Source: a bacterium
GTDB lineage: Bacteria > Bacillota > Clostridia > Christensenellales > Aristaeellaceae
Assembly (NCBI GenBank): GCA_004563405.1
Contig: SFTH01000008.1
Coordinates: 22,487 to 86,486, forward strand
Direction: 5' to 3'
DNA: 64,000 bases
Positions 62,327 through 64,000 of this stretch are shown piece after piece; the stretch's first letter is position 1, and each line of letters begins with the position of its first letter. A program made the position numbers and the translations under genes. The notes below the pieces were generated by a model. That model saw only the letters and a list, made by a program, of their open reading frames with translations, had not been told where the DNA came from and made no database searches.

Positions 62327-62531
62327 TTTCCATTCCTCCGCATCGTATTTATATTATTCTGTCAGTTATTTTATCATAATCATCCAAATTTATCAATATA
62401 TCATCATCATTTCTGTGTTTCAAGCTGGATTTTACTGATAGCTCTGGAATACTCCCGTTTTTCACAACAATTTACGCAACAAAATTTAACCAGCACCAAT
62501 ATTGCCCATTATTTTTGCTATATTTGTTAAA

Positions 62532-62560
62532 TTGACAACATCACCCATTTCATATATAAT
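62532..62560 (+). promoter_or_regulatory. Promoter of the AraC gene at 62598
   Basis: TTGACA (62532-62537), 17-bp spacer, TATAAT (62555-62560): full consensus. It lies inside the upstream extension of the coding frame, which rules out a start at 62502. Confidence 0.85.
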
Positions 62561-62597
62561 AATAGGTAACAACAATTACGAATTGAGGTTGCATGAT

Positions 62598-63764
62598 TTG
62601 ACCACAATTGAATTTGCGACAATAAAAAAATTCGGTGATATCATAAATAATCTGTTTGATGTTGAATACCGCGTATTTGACCGCGATCAGATGGAAACGA
62701 GTACCAAGTATCTCTGTTATCAGTGTCCAAACTGCCAGGTTTCTCTCAATGAATGCTATGAAACCCATTTGAACTGCACCCTGCAAGTGGAGCGTGAATT
62801 GGGTTGTTTCCAATACATGTGTCCAAATGGGTATTCCTTCATCGTTATTGATTTCTATGTGCGCTCTGTTTCAATTGGCTGCATGATTCTAGGGCCAATG
62901 CTGGTTTCCTACAATAACGAGTCCCTTCCTTCATCCATACCTGCGCTGCGCAGCAAACAGTATAATAATCTTCAGAATCTCTTGCGCGAACTTGTTGCGC
63001 TGTATAACACGAGCAGCTACTCCACATCCACAGATCTTTCCGTGGACATCCTGCCCAGCGTTAGCTTTCGTCCGCTCATTACGGGTTATACGCAATACAA
63101 CATCGATCTTGAAAACCAGCTGATTCGCATGGTTTCCAGTGGTATTGTCGGGCAAACTGTATACATAATATCTCAGATCGTCGACAATCTGTTTGATGTC
63201 ACCGGGCAAGACGCCTCCGAAATTCGGAAACGTGTCGAGGAGATTTCCTATTTGGTTGCACACTGTTCGCTCAGCGACAGTTCTATCCGCCCGGAGGTTT
63301 TCAGGGAATCCAATAAATACCACAGTGAAATCAAAAAGCTGAAAACAAAGGAGGATTTTATTGCATTCCTGAGCGATGTTGTGGACTTTCACACCGACCT
63401 TCTAAGCAAGAGTTCAACCAACGATGATCGGAGCAATATTATTATTAAGCGCGCCCATGATTTTATCGCGAAGCATTATGCAGAGAAAATTACTCTCGAT
63501 CAGACGGCTTCATATTGCCGGATCAGCCCCAGCTATCTGGGCTCGATCCTGACAAACAAACTCGGTTTTACATTCACGCAATACGTCAACCTCATCCGAA
63601 TTGAGCACAGCAAAGAACTGCTGTCGAATACGGACTATTCCATTGGCTGCATTGCAAAAAAATGTGGCTTTAACGGCCAAAGCTATTTTACGCAGATCTT
63701 TAAATCCTTTGTAGGCAAAAACCCCGTCGATTATCGAAAGGAGCTGAAAAGCAAAGATTCCTGA
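62598..63764 (+). CDS. AraC-family regulator
   Basis: 388 aa. N-terminal region without recognised cupin (many Cys and aromatic residues: YLCYQCPNCQVSLNECY), a long middle domain, and a C-terminal AraC DNA-binding domain (ITLDQTASYCRISPSYLGSIL; IGCIAKKCGFNGQSYFTQIFK). Start: transcription should begin near 62567, so I choose TTG 62598 with GAGG nine bases upstream; TTG 62583 or 62589 are alternatives. AT-rich like the divergent Fe-S protein gene, whose transcription it probably controls. Confidence 0.82.
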   Translation: MTTIEFATIKKFGDIINNLFDVEYRVFDRDQMETSTKYLCYQCPNCQVSLNECYETHLNCTLQVERELGCFQYMCPNGYSFIVIDFYVRSVSIGCMILGPMLVSYNNESLPSSIPALRSKQYNNLQNLLRELVALYNTSSYSTSTDLSVDILPSVSFRPLITGYTQYNIDLENQLIRMVSSGIVGQTVYIISQIVDNLFDVTGQDASEIRKRVEEISYLVAHCSLSDSSIRPEVFRESNKYHSEIKKLKTKEDFIAFLSDVVDFHTDLLSKSSTNDDRSNIIIKRAHDFIAKHYAEKITLDQTASYCRISPSYLGSILTNKLGFTFTQYVNLIRIEHSKELLSNTDYSIGCIAKKCGFNGQSYFTQIFKSFVGKNPVDYRKELKSKDS

Positions 63765-63914
63765 GCCGATTCGGGAATGAATCGTTTATCTTTTTCGCGC
63801 ATCCATTTTTGAGATGCCGCGAACCGGTCGCCACACTTCAAAATCAGTTGGAAAACCTGATCCTTCGGCTGAACTAGTGGTATGCACAGGGTGCATAACC
63901 TCAGTCTGTCAAAA

Positions 63915-63940
63915 AAGGTCGCGTGAAGCGGCCTATTTTG
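63915..63940. terminator. Hairpin with flanking A and T tracts
   Basis: AGGTCGC/GCGGCCT stem of seven pairs with loop GTGAA, A6 before and ATTTT after; a bidirectional terminator or attenuator after the AraC gene. Confidence 0.5.
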
Positions 63941-63941
63941 A

Positions 63942-63947
63942 TATAAT
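63942..63947 (+). promoter_or_regulatory. -10 element before the last gene
   Basis: TATAAT at 63942-63947; no matching -35. Confidence 0.4.
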
Positions 63948-63958
63948 GGGAGCAGGTG

Positions 63959-64000
63959 ATGAAGATGCTGAAGAGAGAAACGGAACAGCGGCAGGCAATC
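63959..64000 (+). CDS. Start of an unidentified gene (cut by window end)
   Basis: ATG at 63959 (in frame with GTG 63956) follows GGGAGCAGG and a TATAAT, and 14 codons (MKMLKRETEQRQAI) are open to the window edge. Too short to assign. Confidence 0.45.
   Translation, partial: MKMLKRETEQRQAI

Noticed and set aside
62502..62597. Upstream extension of the AraC frame to a TTG at 62502
   Set aside because: The consensus promoter at 62532-62560 lies inside this extension, so it is not translated.

Overview
The window is bacterial chromosome from a GC-rich member of the Clostridia (Firmicutes); a Christensenellales/Oscillospirales-like gut or rumen anaerobe is my inference. The reasons are oxygen-sensitive chemistry (glycyl radical enzyme with radical-SAM activase, Fe-S aldo/keto reductase-like protein, corrinoid methyltransferase, Na+-pump decarboxylase subunits), Gram-positive ribosome binding sites (GGAGG), a DnaD/DnaI helicase-loader pair, and no rRNA, phage, IS element or CRISPR array. 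Three stretches are visibly more AT-rich than the rest (about 1.1-2.5 kb, 12.2-12.9 kb and 61.1-63.9 kb) and look acquired.

Layout. 0-8 kb: end of a sensor kinase, an AraC regulator, a Cys-rich small protein with an MFS transporter, lipoate-protein ligase, a second MFS transporter, and pyrG behind a structured leader with a terminator. 8-12.2 kb (mostly minus strand): a methyltetrahydrofolate:corrinoid methyltransferase, an orphan cobalamin riboswitch, a NEAT-like lipoprotein and an exported CbiK-type chelatase under a second cobalamin riboswitch, then tRNA-Arg. 12.4-21.6 kb: a two-component system divergent from a five-gene dlt-like acyl-transfer operon (SGNH/DltD-like, MBOAT/DltB-like, carrier protein, SLC13/DASS transporter, AMP-forming ligase).

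21.9-46.3 kb is one long co-oriented catabolic locus behind a divergent AraC regulator: PHP-type metallohydrolase, four Gfo/Idh/MocA-type proteins (one without the usual catalytic motif), a glycyl radical enzyme of unusual active-site sequence with its activase, a Gld-type ABC-2 system with two auxiliary proteins, two TIM-barrel epimerase-like enzymes, a ribose-type ABC importer, a NagA-like deacetylase, a ROK kinase and a split ChrA-type transporter. It reads as import of a sugar or glycoside, oxidation to keto intermediates, epimerisation/elimination, and a radical C-C or C-X bond cleavage; the substrate cannot be told from sequence.

46.4-58.4 kb (minus strand): a TRAP transporter with an HpcH/HpaI-type aldolase (sugar-acid use); OadG/OadB-type decarboxylase subunits behind a yybP-ykoY-type (Mn2+) riboswitch; tyrS after a PLP aminotransferase; a secreted SH3-domain protein; and dnaD-dnaI-ybaK-like. 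58.7-60.6 kb: two secreted proteins of unknown function. 61.2-64 kb: an AT-rich pair (Fe-S aldo/keto reductase-like protein and a divergent AraC regulator) and the first codons of a further gene.
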